64,000 nucleotides of DNA, taken from assembly GCA_000940995.1 (NCBI GenBank), contig CP005974.1:1364001-1428000 (forward strand), given 5' to 3'. This stretch comes from Photobacterium gaetbulicola Gung47 (GTDB lineage: Bacteria > Pseudomonadota > Gammaproteobacteria > Enterobacterales > Vibrionaceae). A program made the position numbers and the translations under genes. This document shows, piece by piece, positions 26,605 to 35,028 of the stretch. The notes under the pieces are model-generated. The model made no database searches. It had not been told where the DNA came from and saw only the letters and a program-made list of their open reading frames with translations. The first letter of the stretch is position 1; every line of letters starts with the position of its first letter.

Positions 26605-27005
26605 ATCTACTTCCTCAATCTAAATCTCAATGGTTGGGGAAACAGCCTACAACCCGCCAAAAAGAAGACTTTTACTCTCTGGGCGGCCTTATCTGTTTCT
26701 GGGGCTGATTATAGGCATTTTAAATTTATCCAAAAGCGAGTTAATTTTCGCTTTAGCATTATTTTTTCTAATCTTTATTTCTATCGGCTACTGGCCGTAG
26801 CGACTTGTTTGTCAGTAGCGGCTAAAGGTTAGTGTTAGCTGAATATGTAGTTCAATCATATTCAATACTCTTTTTTCTAAGGGTAAATAAGCCATATATG
26901 AAGTGATAAAACAGAAAGTGAAATGGCATTAATACGTTCAATCACGATTTGAAAAAGTGTAGTTTTGATGTCTTGGTTGGAGTGGGCTGTATAGGGCTGG
27001 AAAGT

Positions 27006-27019
27006 TTGATCTGGGTCAA
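27006..27019 (+). promoter_or_regulatory. Upstream FNR-type box of cydA
   Basis: TTGAT-CTGG-GTCAA matches the FNR consensus at 9 of 10 positions. It is centred exactly 50 bases upstream of the second box. Confidence 0.6.
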
Positions 27020-27055
27020 CCAAGGTGCGGGTGGTCAATAAATGAGCAAGGTTTA

Positions 27056-27069
27056 TTGATATTTATCAA
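27056..27069 (+). promoter_or_regulatory. Perfect FNR box of cydA
   Basis: TTGAT-ATTT-ATCAA matches the FNR consensus at all 10 specified positions. In E. coli cydAB is controlled by FNR and ArcA, with two FNR sites at similar spacing. Confidence 0.75.
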
Positions 27070-27091
27070 AGCAAATTGTGCGATAAATCCA

Positions 27092-27120
27092 TTGAGCATG
27101 AGAGAGAATGCCAGTAATAT
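27092..27120 (+). promoter_or_regulatory. Candidate cydA promoter
   Basis: TTGAGC (27092-27097), a 17-base spacer and TAATAT (27115-27120). The leader to the cydA ATG would be about 205 bases, and other promoters further downstream are possible. Confidence 0.4.
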
Positions 27121-27145
27121 TAGCAATGACTTTATTAGCTGTAGC

Positions 27146-27161
27146 TTAACAACAAATTAAC
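27146..27161 (-). promoter_or_regulatory. ArcA-type direct repeat upstream of cydA
   Basis: On the minus strand GTTAA-TTTGTT-GTTAA matches the ArcA direct-repeat consensus (two GTTAA units 11 bases apart) at both repeats. ArcA is the main activator of cydAB at low oxygen in E. coli. Confidence 0.6.
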
Positions 27162-27332
27162 TAATTTGGTACAGCGTTGCAACATATCAAGGATGTCATT
27201 GATTTATAAGATGGTGACAGCCAGGAAGGTGAAAAAAATTGCGGCGTCGTTTGGCTACATTTTGCTAAGCCCAACCATAAGTGCACTGTGTTGTACTGTC
27301 GTCAGTCAGCCTGGCGAAAGAAGGAGTTCTCA

Positions 27333-28919
27333 ATGTTCACTGATATCGTCGAACTATCGCGGTTACAGTTCGCATTAACAGCGATGTATCACTTTTTGTT
27401 CGTCCCATTGACTCTCGGTATGGCTTTCCTACTAGCCATCATGGAGTCGGTTTACGTAATGACCGGAAAGCAAATCTACAAGGACATGACCAAGTTCTGG
27501 GGTAAGCTTTTTGCCATTAACTTCGCCCTGGGTGTATCCACGGGTCTTACCATGGAGTTCCAGTTCGGTACTAACTGGGCATACTACTCCCACTACGTAG
27601 GTGATATTTTCGGTGCGCCGCTGGCTATCGAAGCCCTTATCGCTTTCTTCCTTGAATCTACCCTAGTCGGCCTGTTCTTCTTTGGTTGGGATCGTCTATC
27701 CAAGCGCCAGCACCTTGCTGTTACTTGGTTGGTTGCTCTTGGCTCTAACTTCTCGGCGCTATGGATTCTGGTGGCAAATGGTTGGATGCAGAACCCTGTC
27801 GGGGCAGAGTTCAACTTCGAAACCATGCGTATGGAAATGGTGAGCTTTGCAGAAGTGGTACTAAACCCGGTTGCGCAGGTGAAATTCGTTCACACCGTAG
27901 CATCTGGTTACGTAACAGGTGCGATGTTCGTACTGGCTATCAGTTCTTACTACATCCTTAAAGGCCGCGATATTGCCTTTGCCCGTCGTTCATTCGCCAT
28001 TGCAGCAGCGTTCGGTATGGCGTCAATCCTATCTGTCATCGTGTTGGGTGACGAATCAGGTTACGAGCTAGGTGACGTTCAGAAGACTAAGCTAGCGGCC
28101 ATCGAAGCTGAATGGCACACCGAAGAAGCGCCTGCGGCCTTTACTCTGTTCGGTATCCCTAACCAGGAAACGATGGAAACGGATTACGCGATCAAGATCC
28201 CTTATGTCATGGGTATCATCGCTACGCGTTCTTTCGACACCGAAGTGACCGGCCTGCGTGATCTAAAAGACGAGCACGAAGAGCGTATCCGTAACGGTAT
28301 GGTGGCTTACGGCTTGCTTGAGAAACTGCGTGCCGGTGACAAGACTCCAGAAAACATTGCAGCATTCGACGAAGTGAAGCACGACCTTGGTTACGGTTTC
28401 CTGCTTAAGCCTTATGCTGAAAACGTTGTGGACGCAACAGAAGAAGATATCGCCCGTGCTGCGGATGACTCTATCCCAACAGTATGGCCGCTGTTCTGGA
28501 GCTTCCGTATCATGGTGGCATGTGGCTTCCTGATGCTGGGTATTATCGGTGCGGCATTCATCCAGTCTTGCCGTCATAAGATCACCGAGAACAAGTGGGT
28601 GCTGAAAGCGGCGCTATACGGCCTACCACTTCCTTGGATTGCAGTAGAAGCCGGTTGGTTCGTTGCCGAATACGGTCGCCAGCCATGGGCGGTGGGTGAG
28701 ATCTTGCCGGTATCGATGGCGGCATCTAACCTTGCTGCTTCAGACATCATTACTTCTTTGCTGGCAATTATTGCACTGTACACAGTGTTCCTGATTGCTG
28801 AATTGTACCTGATGATCAAGTTTGCTCGTCTAGGTCCTAGCAGCCTGAAAACGGGCCGCTACCACTTTGAAAAAACCGATGCACCACAGAACGTGGTATC
28901 GCGTCAGGTTGAAGCATAA
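27333..28919 (+). CDS. cydA: Cytochrome bd oxidase subunit I
   Basis: Subunit I of the high-affinity quinol oxidase bd, carrying haems b558, b595 and d in the inner membrane. The 528-residue protein (E. coli 522) starts MFTDIVELSRLQFALTAMYH, where the His is a haem ligand. The haem-ligand Met lies in the FNFETMRMEMVSF region. It has the long form of the quinol-binding Q loop (about 250-380, starting GDESGYE), as in E. coli, and ends near GPSSLKTGRYHFE. AAGGAG lies 6 bases before the ATG at 27333; the longer in-frame reading adds residues absent from the family. First gene of cydABX-ybgE. Confidence 0.98.
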   Translation: MFTDIVELSRLQFALTAMYHFLFVPLTLGMAFLLAIMESVYVMTGKQIYKDMTKFWGKLFAINFALGVSTGLTMEFQFGTNWAYYSHYVGDIFGAPLAIEALIAFFLESTLVGLFFFGWDRLSKRQHLAVTWLVALGSNFSALWILVANGWMQNPVGAEFNFETMRMEMVSFAEVVLNPVAQVKFVHTVASGYVTGAMFVLAISSYYILKGRDIAFARRSFAIAAAFGMASILSVIVLGDESGYELGDVQKTKLAAIEAEWHTEEAPAAFTLFGIPNQETMETDYAIKIPYVMGIIATRSFDTEVTGLRDLKDEHEERIRNGMVAYGLLEKLRAGDKTPENIAAFDEVKHDLGYGFLLKPYAENVVDATEEDIARAADDSIPTVWPLFWSFRIMVACGFLMLGIIGAAFIQSCRHKITENKWVLKAALYGLPLPWIAVEAGWFVAEYGRQPWAVGEILPVSMAASNLAASDIITSLLAIIALYTVFLIAELYLMIKFARLGPSSLKTGRYHFEKTDAPQNVVSRQVEA

Positions 28920-28936
28920 TCAGGGAGAGTTAAGCA

Positions 28937-30073
28937 ATGTTTGAATATGAAGTATTGCGATTTATCTGGTGGGTGCTAATCGGTGTGCTATGCATCGGCT
29001 TCGCAGTCACTGATGGTTTTGATATGGGTGTGGGTGTACTGTCGCGCATTATCGGCAAGACAGACAACGAACGCCGGGTAATGATTAACTCAATCGCCCC
29101 GCACTGGGACGGTAACCAGGTTTGGTTGATCACCGCGGGTGGTGCACTCTTCGCAGCATGGCCATTGGTCTACGCAACAGCGTTTTCTGGCTTTTACTTT
29201 GCGATGATCATTACGCTAGCAGCACTATGGCTTCGTCCGATCGGTTTCGACTACCGTTCAAAGATTGAAGATCCAAAATGGCGTGAAACGTGGGATAAAG
29301 CCATCTTCGTCGGTAGCTTCGTACCGCCGGTGATCTTCGGTGTGGCGTTCGGTAACTTGATGCAGGGTGTACCGTTCGAGCTGAACGAGTTCCTGATCCC
29401 GACTTACAAGGGGTCGTTCTTCGGCCTGCTTAACCCGTTTGCCCTACTGTGCGGTATCGTGAGCATTTTGATGATCACCACCCAGGGTGCGGCATACCTG
29501 CAGATGAAAACCACCGACGCTATCCGCGAGCGCGCTCGCCGCGTTGCCATGCTTACCTCAGTGGGTACGGCAGTTTGTTTTGCCATTGCAGGTATCTGGG
29601 CTCAGAGCATCGAAGGTTACATCGTGACCTCTGAAATCATGACCAATGCGCCTTCTAACCCGCTGACCAAAGAAGTCATGCGCCAGAGCGGTGCGCTGTT
29701 TGCTAACTTTGACGCATACCCACTACTGTGGATTGCACCGGCGCTAGCGGTAGTGATGCCTGTACTGACCGTACTGAGCTCTCGTGCCAACCGCGGCGCA
29801 CTGGCATTCATCACTTCTAGCCTGACTATGGCGGGCGTGATTTTGACGGCGGGTTTTGCCTTGTTCCCGTTCATCATGCCTTCAAGCCTGGTGCCAAACC
29901 ACAGCTTGACCATGTGGGATGCGACGTCTTCTGAGCTGACGCTGAACATCATGACCGGTGTTGCGGCAGTGATGGTACCGATTATCCTGGCGTACACGTC
30001 TTGGTGTTACTACAAGATGTTTGGCCGCCTTGATACCAAATATATCGAAGAGAACAAGAACTCACTGTACTAA
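28937..30073 (+). CDS. cydB: Cytochrome bd oxidase subunit II
   Basis: Structural subunit II of cytochrome bd, a polytopic inner-membrane protein. The 378 residues compare with 379 in E. coli. It begins MFEYEVLRFIWWVLIG and carries the family motif GFDMGVGVL and the conserved segment NSIAPHWDGNQVWLITAGGALFAAWP, quoted here as one conserved block around WDGNQVW. It follows cydA by 17 bases with GGGAG ahead of its ATG and is followed directly by cydX. Confidence 0.98.
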   Translation: MFEYEVLRFIWWVLIGVLCIGFAVTDGFDMGVGVLSRIIGKTDNERRVMINSIAPHWDGNQVWLITAGGALFAAWPLVYATAFSGFYFAMIITLAALWLRPIGFDYRSKIEDPKWRETWDKAIFVGSFVPPVIFGVAFGNLMQGVPFELNEFLIPTYKGSFFGLLNPFALLCGIVSILMITTQGAAYLQMKTTDAIRERARRVAMLTSVGTAVCFAIAGIWAQSIEGYIVTSEIMTNAPSNPLTKEVMRQSGALFANFDAYPLLWIAPALAVVMPVLTVLSSRANRGALAFITSSLTMAGVILTAGFALFPFIMPSSLVPNHSLTMWDATSSELTLNIMTGVAAVMVPIILAYTSWCYYKMFGRLDTKYIEENKNSLY

Positions 30074-30084
30074 GGAGACAGACT

Positions 30085-30198
30085 ATGTGGTATTTCGCTT
30101 GGATCCTGGGTGTGCTTCTGGCCTGCTCATTCGGTATCATCAACGCGCTGTGGCTTGAAGCGACAGAAAATATGGATAAAGAGGATATCGGTGAGTAA
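30085..30198 (+). CDS. cydX: Cytochrome bd accessory subunit CydX (37 residues)
   Basis: A single-helix membrane peptide needed for stability and activity of cytochrome bd. The 37-codon ORF starts MWYFAWILGVLLACSFGIIN, nearly identical to E. coli CydX, and ends with an acidic tail (KEDIGE). TAAGGAG lies 8 bases before the ATG. It is easily missed because of its size. It begins 11 bases after cydB, and its stop region overlaps the ybgE start by 8 bases. Confidence 0.95.
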   Translation: MWYFAWILGVLLACSFGIINALWLEATENMDKEDIGE

Positions 30199-30493
30199 CC
30201 TCGATCACTGGGTGAAGCGTGCCCACCAGTGGCTAGACTTCGGTCTGCTGCGCTTAGCGTCTCTGCTGATGTCGATGGCATCGGCAGGGCTGGTGGTGTG
30301 GGAGCCCACACTCTTCGCCCAGGCGATTGGCGGATTCGGACCGATTATCTCGCCGGCCCTGATTTGGGCAACGTGTGCCGCCATGGTCTTCGGGGTGGGC
30401 TTCGTCCCACGCCGTTGGTACTGGCAGGTGTTTTTCACGCCATACGCCTCGTTGCCTATCTTGGCTTATATTTTGTTTTTGCGCCTAACATAA
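30191..30493 (+). CDS. ybgE: Cyd operon protein YbgE
   Basis: A small inner-membrane protein of about 100 residues with three hydrophobic segments, matching YbgE (E. coli 97 residues) in size, position and operon. The start is the GTG at 30191 (VSNLDHWVKRAHQWLD), inside the end of cydX, which implies translational coupling. A longer in-frame start at 30110 would read through most of cydX and is not credible. Its role in cytochrome bd assembly is suspected but not defined. A terminator follows. Confidence 0.88.
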   Translation: MSNLDHWVKRAHQWLDFGLLRLASLLMSMASAGLVVWEPTLFAQAIGGFGPIISPALIWATCAAMVFGVGFVPRRWYWQVFFTPYASLPILAYILFLRLT

Positions 30494-30540
30494 TGATTTG
30501 ATGTCAATCTGTTCGCGCTGATACAAAAACATACAATTGA

Positions 30541-30577
30541 AACAGCCCATTGCAATTGAGTAATGGGCTGTTTTTTT
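30541..30577 (+). terminator. Terminator of cydABX-ybgE
   Basis: AACAGCCCAT / ATGGGCTGTT with a 12-base loop and a T-run of seven. Confidence 0.9.
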
Positions 30578-30741
30578 GTAACTGGATAAAATGCAACCTT
30601 AGAGTGTGTCGGCAGCGGATGGCAGGCAGTGACAAGATCATCAAAAAGGAAAACTCTGTGTGTTTACTGCGAATGCATGATTCCAATCCGGTAGCCAAGT
30701 TAGGTATAGTAAGCCCTTGAGTAAAAGCCTAAATACATTGA

Positions 30742-31006
30742 TATACCCAAGTTACCTCAAGGTGAAGGATTCAGAGGGATGTAAGCCCATTCAATACAAG
30801 GCGAAGGTTTGCAGGAATGGCATTCCCTTTCAAAAAGCTTCAACGAAGGAGTGAATGGGCTGACACCCTCCCGAAGGGCGAGTTTTATAAGCTTCTATCC
30901 TGCGTTATTGTTTATCGATTTAGAGCCACTAGATCATCTAAACAATGCCTTGTCTATAAGCTTATAAATTCTCGCTGAACCTTCAACTTGAAGTAGCTTG
31001 GGTATA
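30742..31006. repeat. 265-bp MITE-like element with 25-bp terminal inverted repeats
   Basis: The left end (TATACCCAAGTTACCTCAAG...) and right end (...GTAGCTTGGGTATA) are inverted copies that match at 22 of 25 positions. Inside are further inverted repeats: AGCCCATTCA / TGAATGGGCT (30784 to ~30860), TTATAAGCTT / AAGCTTATAA and ATTGTTTA / TAAACAAT, so the right half can fold as one long hairpin. No ORF is present. It has the size and form of a non-autonomous miniature transposable element. It lies between the cyd terminator and ybgC, 23 bases before the ybgC ATG. Confidence 0.7.
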
Positions 31007-31029
31007 AGTGAGAGAACACCAAGGTTGGA

Positions 31030-31443
31030 ATGGTAATGACCGAAGAGCATCCTTTTGACTGGCCGATCAGGGTCTACTACGAAGACACTGATGTCGGTGG
31101 CCTGGTTTATCATGCTAACTATATTAAGTTTTTTGAGCGGGCGAGGACGGAACTCTTCCGTTCTGTCGGTGTCAGTCTTAACGACTTGTTCGCCGAAAAA
31201 GTCAGTTTTGTTGTGCGCCATATGGAGGTTGATTATCTCAAGGGCGCCAAGTTGGATGATCAACTTGTTGTACGGACCTGGCCTAATACTATACGCCGGG
31301 CATCAATCGAATTTTGTCAGGTTTTAGTTAACACTAACGGGCAAACCTTGTGTAGCGCATCGATTCAGGTAGCCTGTGTCCACCCCGATACGTTGAAACC
31401 TATCAAGATCCCAGAACATATTTTATCGGAGATAACTAAGTGA
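31030..31443 (+). CDS. ybgC: Acyl-CoA thioesterase YbgC, Tol-Pal associated
   Basis: A hot-dog-fold thioesterase of 137 residues (E. coli 134). The family signature VYYEDTDVGGLVYHANY contains the catalytic Asp. It is the first gene of the tol-pal cluster as in E. coli, and its stop overlaps the tolQ start (GTGA). AAGG lies 5 bases before the ATG at 31030; the second ATG at 31036 is also possible. The inverted-repeat element ends 23 bases upstream, so the promoter of this operon must lie in or beyond that element. Confidence 0.93.
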   Translation: MVMTEEHPFDWPIRVYYEDTDVGGLVYHANYIKFFERARTELFRSVGVSLNDLFAEKVSFVVRHMEVDYLKGAKLDDQLVVRTWPNTIRRASIEFCQVLVNTNGQTLCSASIQVACVHPDTLKPIKIPEHILSEITK

Positions 31444-32123
31444 CTGAACTTTCGATTTTAGACCTTTTCCTACAGGCGAGCCTGTTGGGTAAGGTTGTTG
31501 TGATCATTTTGATGTGTATGTCTGTTGCATCCTGGACCATGATCATCAAGCGCTCCCAAGTCTTGTCACGGGCTAAATCTAACGTGGAGCGTTTTGAAGA
31601 CCGTTTCTGGTCTGGCGTGGATCTGTCGCAGCTTTACCAAGAAGTGGAAGCGCGCAAGGATAGCCTGACCGGCACCGAGCAAATTTTCCATGCGGGTTTC
31701 AAGGAGTTTGCCCGCCTGCATCGCAATAACGGCAAGGCGCCTGAAGCGGTGATGGAAGGCACTGGGCGCGCGATGCGTGTGGCCATGTCTCGTGAAGTGG
31801 AAGAGCTCGAAACCAATCTGCCGTTTCTGGCTACAGTTGGCTCGATCAGCCCGTACATCGGCTTGTTCGGTACGGTATGGGGGGTTATGCATGCCTTTAT
31901 CGCCCTTGGTGCGGTGAAGCAGGCGACACTGGCGATGGTTGCCCCGGGTATTGCCGAATCATTGATTGCAACAGCCATTGGCCTGTTCGCGGCGATCCCG
32001 GCGGTTATCTTCTTCAACAAGTTGACCAACCAGGTGGCCAAGCTTGAGCACTCTTATGCCACTTTCATGGATGAGTTTTCTAGCATCTTGCACCGCCAGG
32101 CATTTGCTGCTCACCAGGAGTAG
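31440..32123 (+). CDS. tolQ: Tol-Pal system proton channel subunit TolQ
   Basis: An inner-membrane protein that with TolR forms the proton-driven motor energising TolA in envelope constriction and outer-membrane stability. The 227-residue protein has three helices, and the conserved third-helix region reads GSISPYIGLFGTVWGIM-like (here GTVWGVMHAFIALG) followed by APGIAESLIATAIGLFAAIPAV. It starts with GTG at 31440, overlapping the ybgC stop by 4 bases. tolR begins 5 bases after its stop. Confidence 0.97.
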   Translation: MTELSILDLFLQASLLGKVVVIILMCMSVASWTMIIKRSQVLSRAKSNVERFEDRFWSGVDLSQLYQEVEARKDSLTGTEQIFHAGFKEFARLHRNNGKAPEAVMEGTGRAMRVAMSREVEELETNLPFLATVGSISPYIGLFGTVWGVMHAFIALGAVKQATLAMVAPGIAESLIATAIGLFAAIPAVIFFNKLTNQVAKLEHSYATFMDEFSSILHRQAFAAHQE

Positions 32124-32128
32124 AAGCG

Positions 32129-32575
32129 ATGTCTTATCAACCGAAAAAACGCAGGGTGACGTGTGAGATCAACATTGTGCCCTATATCGATGTGATGTTT
32201 GTACTGCTGATTATCTTCATGGTGACGGCGCCATTCATTACCCAGGGAGTTGATGTTGACTTACCGAGCACCACTACGGCCAAAACGGCGGCTGAGCTGG
32301 TCGGTGAGAATAACGAAAAGCCACCGATCATTGTGGAAGTGGACCGCGACGGGCATCTGGGCATCAGTGTGGATGATCAGGAGATGCAACGTGGTCTAGG
32401 CCTCAATGAACTTCTTACCCGTGTGCGTGCAGAGCTGCAGTTGAACCCCGAGTCGACGGTACTCGTCGGTGGGGATGCGCGTGCGCCATACGCCTACATT
32501 ATCGAGACGCTGGATGCCCTAAACCAGGCCGGTGTTGGTTCGGTAGGTCTGATGACCGAACCTCTCGAACAATAA
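32129..32575 (+). CDS. tolR: Tol-Pal system protein TolR
   Basis: An ExbD/TolR-family protein of 148 residues with one N-terminal helix that carries the proton-path Asp (NIVPYIDVMFVLLIIFMV). The periplasmic domain has the conserved VLVGGDARAPYAYIIETLD. It partners TolQ. GGAG overlaps the end of tolQ. Confidence 0.97.
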   Translation: MSYQPKKRRVTCEINIVPYIDVMFVLLIIFMVTAPFITQGVDVDLPSTTTAKTAAELVGENNEKPPIIVEVDRDGHLGISVDDQEMQRGLGLNELLTRVRAELQLNPESTVLVGGDARAPYAYIIETLDALNQAGVGSVGLMTEPLEQ

Positions 32576-32588
32576 GCAGGCGGGCAGG

Positions 32589-33632
32589 ATGAAAAAAAGA
32601 GAATATAGTGCTGCCTTCATTATTTCGTTAATTATGCATGGTTCACTGGTCGCTATGTTGTTGTGGGGAACGGATTTCATCATGACAAAACCTAAGCCCT
32701 CGGGCAGCATCGTTCAGGCGGTGGTGGTCGATCCGGCTTTGGTGAACCAGCAGGCACAGCGTATCCGCCAGCAACGCGAAGCGGCAAAAGCTGCCGAGCA
32801 GGACAGGCTCAAGCGCTTGGAGCAGCAGGCTGATGCCTTGGAAAAAATGCGCCAGGAAGAAGAGCAGCGACTGCGTCAGCTCAAGGCGGATAAGCTTAAA
32901 GCTGAGAAAGAAGCCCGCGAAGCCGAGCAAGAGCGCAAGCGCGTAGCGGCTGAGCGAGCCAAAGCCGCGGAAGAAAAGCGTAAAGCGGACGAAGCCGCCC
33001 GTGTTGCCCGCGAGCAAGCCGCCAAAGCAGAAGCTGAGCGTAAAGCGAAACAGGAAGCAGCCAAAAAAGCTGAGGCAGAGCGCCAGCGTCAAGTCGCCGA
33101 GCAGCGTAAAGCTGAAGAAGCAAAGCGCCAGGCAGAAGCGGCTGCCGCCAAAGCCGAAGCTGAGCGTCAGGCACAGGTTGCAGCCAAGAAGAAAGCCGAG
33201 GAAGAAGCGCGCAAAGCGGAGGCTGCCCGTAAGGAAGCCGAACGCAAGGCCGCGGAAGCCCGTGAGCTACAGCGCCAGCAGGAAGCAGCGTTGAATGATA
33301 TGTTTGCCGGCCTGGAAGCTGAATCAGAGCAGCGTGGTGATGCCCGCGCCCAAAGTATATCTGACGTGCGCGATCGCTACGGGGCGATTTACACCCAGAT
33401 GATCCAGCAGAATTTGTTGGTGGAGCAGAGCTTTATCGGCAAGGAGTGTGTGATCCGCATGCGCCTGTCGAGTAATGGTTTGGTGCTAGATGCGTCGGAA
33501 GATGGCGGCGACAGTGCTGTCTGCCGGGCAGCCAAAGCCGCGGTGGTCAAGGTGAGCCAGTTCCCGATGCCGGAAGACCCTGCCGTGGTTGAGCAGCTTC
33601 GCAGCATCAGACTGACAGTAAGCCCGCAATAA
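32589..33632 (+). CDS. tolA: Tol-Pal system protein TolA
   Basis: Spans the periplasm between TolQR and Pal/TolB. The 347-residue protein has an N-terminal membrane helix (about 10-30, with ISLIMHGSLVAMLL). A very long Ala/Lys/Glu/Arg-rich helical domain (about 55-245) is built from repeated KAEAER-type units. A globular C-terminal domain with a cysteine pair (GKECVIRMRL and DSAVCRAAK) ends at the C-terminus. The low-complexity middle is typical for TolA and is not a sequencing artefact. Confidence 0.96.
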   Translation: MKKREYSAAFIISLIMHGSLVAMLLWGTDFIMTKPKPSGSIVQAVVVDPALVNQQAQRIRQQREAAKAAEQDRLKRLEQQADALEKMRQEEEQRLRQLKADKLKAEKEAREAEQERKRVAAERAKAAEEKRKADEAARVAREQAAKAEAERKAKQEAAKKAEAERQRQVAEQRKAEEAKRQAEAAAAKAEAERQAQVAAKKKAEEEARKAEAARKEAERKAAEARELQRQQEAALNDMFAGLEAESEQRGDARAQSISDVRDRYGAIYTQMIQQNLLVEQSFIGKECVIRMRLSSNGLVLDASEDGGDSAVCRAAKAAVVKVSQFPMPEDPAVVEQLRSIRLTVSPQ

Positions 33633-33642
33633 GGAAGGAATA

Positions 33643-34992
33643 ATGATGAAACGTTGGTTAATGGGCTTGTGCGTGGCACTGTTGAGTTTCAGCCAAATCG
33701 CACAGGCAGAGCTGGAATTGGTGATCACCGAAGGGGTGGACTCGGCCCGTCCGATCGGTGTGGTGCCGTTCAAGTGGGAAGGGGCCGGTCAGATGCCGAC
33801 CGATATCTCGGCGGTCATTGCGTCTGATTTGCGCCGAAGCGGTAAGTTTTCGCCGGTCGCGACCAGCAGTATGCCGCAAACCCCCGCGAGCGAAGACCAA
33901 GTCGATTATAACGCCTGGACATCAATGGGCGTCGATGCCTTGGTGACCGGTACGGTGACTATGAACGAGCAGGGTAACTATGTCATCAGCTACCAGCTGA
34001 TCGACGTGGTTCGCGGCCAGCTGACCAGCGGCCAGAGCCGCGGCTTGGAAAACGGCGAACTGGTGCTGACCAAGGATCACTTGATGATCAACAACCGGGC
34101 TACGGTGAAAGAGTCACGCCTGCGCCATTATGCCCACCGTATCTCAGATATTGTGTACGAAAGGCTGACGGGCGAGAAAGGGGCGTTCCTGACCCGCATC
34201 GCCTATGTGGTGATTGATGACAAGGCCCAGTATCCGTACCAGCTGCGCGTGGCCGACTACGATGGCTTCAACGAGCGCTTGGTGCTGAAATCACAGCAAC
34301 CGTTGATGTCGCCGTCTTGGTCGCCGGATGGCAGCAAGTTGGCCTACGTCAGCTTCGAGAACCAGCAGGCGCAGATCTTTATCATGGATATCTACAAGGG
34401 TACCCGTGAAATGGTGACGTCGTTCCCGCGCCATAACGGCAACCCGCGTTTCTCGCCAGATGGCAAGAAGCTGGCGATTGTGTTGTCGAAGAGCGGCAGC
34501 TTGCAGATCTATATCAAAGACCTGGAAACCAAGGAATTGAAGCAGATCACCCGTGGCCGCGCGAACAATACCGAGGCATTTTGGGATCCGAGCGGCGACT
34601 CTTTGATTTTTACCTCAGACAGAGGTGGTAACCCACAGATTTATAGAGTAAATTTAGCTGACGGTTCGACGAAGCGCCTGACTTGGCAAGGAAGTCAGAA
34701 CCTCGGTGGTCAATTGACGCCTGATGGCCGCTACCTGATTATGGTGAATCGGTCTGATTCTGGCTACAACATTGCCAAGCAAGATTTGAAAACCAATGCC
34801 GTACAGGTACTGACCAAGACATTTTTGGATGAATCACCAAGCATTGCGCCAAATGGCGGTATGGTGATTTACAGCTCGGTCAATAACAAGTCCAACGAGC
34901 TGTCACTAGTGTCGATTGATGGGCGATTTAAAGCAAGATTACCTGCAACTAACGGGCGGGTGAGGGCTCCTGCCTGGGGACCTTTCCTCTAA
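33643..34992 (+). CDS. tolB: Tol-Pal system periplasmic protein TolB
   Basis: A periplasmic protein that interacts with Pal and TolA. The 449-residue precursor has a Sec signal peptide (about 1-23, ending AQA). The mature protein has an N-terminal alpha/beta domain followed by a six-bladed beta-propeller with repeated SPDGxxLA motifs (SWSPDGSKLAYVS, RFSPDGKKLAIV, FWDPSGDSLIFTSDRGG). AAGGAAGG precedes two adjacent ATG codons (33643 and 33646). Confidence 0.97.
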   Translation: MMKRWLMGLCVALLSFSQIAQAELELVITEGVDSARPIGVVPFKWEGAGQMPTDISAVIASDLRRSGKFSPVATSSMPQTPASEDQVDYNAWTSMGVDALVTGTVTMNEQGNYVISYQLIDVVRGQLTSGQSRGLENGELVLTKDHLMINNRATVKESRLRHYAHRISDIVYERLTGEKGAFLTRIAYVVIDDKAQYPYQLRVADYDGFNERLVLKSQQPLMSPSWSPDGSKLAYVSFENQQAQIFIMDIYKGTREMVTSFPRHNGNPRFSPDGKKLAIVLSKSGSLQIYIKDLETKELKQITRGRANNTEAFWDPSGDSLIFTSDRGGNPQIYRVNLADGSTKRLTWQGSQNLGGQLTPDGRYLIMVNRSDSGYNIAKQDLKTNAVQVLTKTFLDESPSIAPNGGMVIYSSVNNKSNELSLVSIDGRFKARLPATNGRVRAPAWGPFL

Positions 34993-35028
34993 GTTAGCTG
35001 CAACTCGTAATATAAAAAGGAAAATAAA

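Larger units (their letters stand above)
26353..26702 (-). ncRNA. Candidate dual-function small RNA with 24-codon ORF
   Basis: On the minus strand a perfect TATAAT (26713-26708) could start an RNA near 26702. The first ~65 bases fold as nested stems, GAAACAG/CTGTTTC outside CCGCC/GGCGG, exposing C-rich tracts. Then come an AGGAAG ribosome site, a 24-codon ORF and about 140 bases to the two-way ruvB terminator (total about 340). The -35 is weak. No experimental support is available here; the architecture resembles known small RNAs that also encode a peptide, such as VcdRP of V. cholerae. Confidence 0.45.

Noticed and set aside
26512..26832. 106-codon plus-strand ORF in the ruvB-cydA gap
   Set aside because: It has no ribosome site, an unlikely composition (Phe/Lys/Asn-rich, no family features) and it runs antisense through the better-supported small ORF and its folded leader.
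32640..33330. Highly repetitive Ala/Lys/Glu coding stretch, considered as a tandem repeat or low-complexity artefact
   Set aside because: It is the normal helical domain II of TolA.
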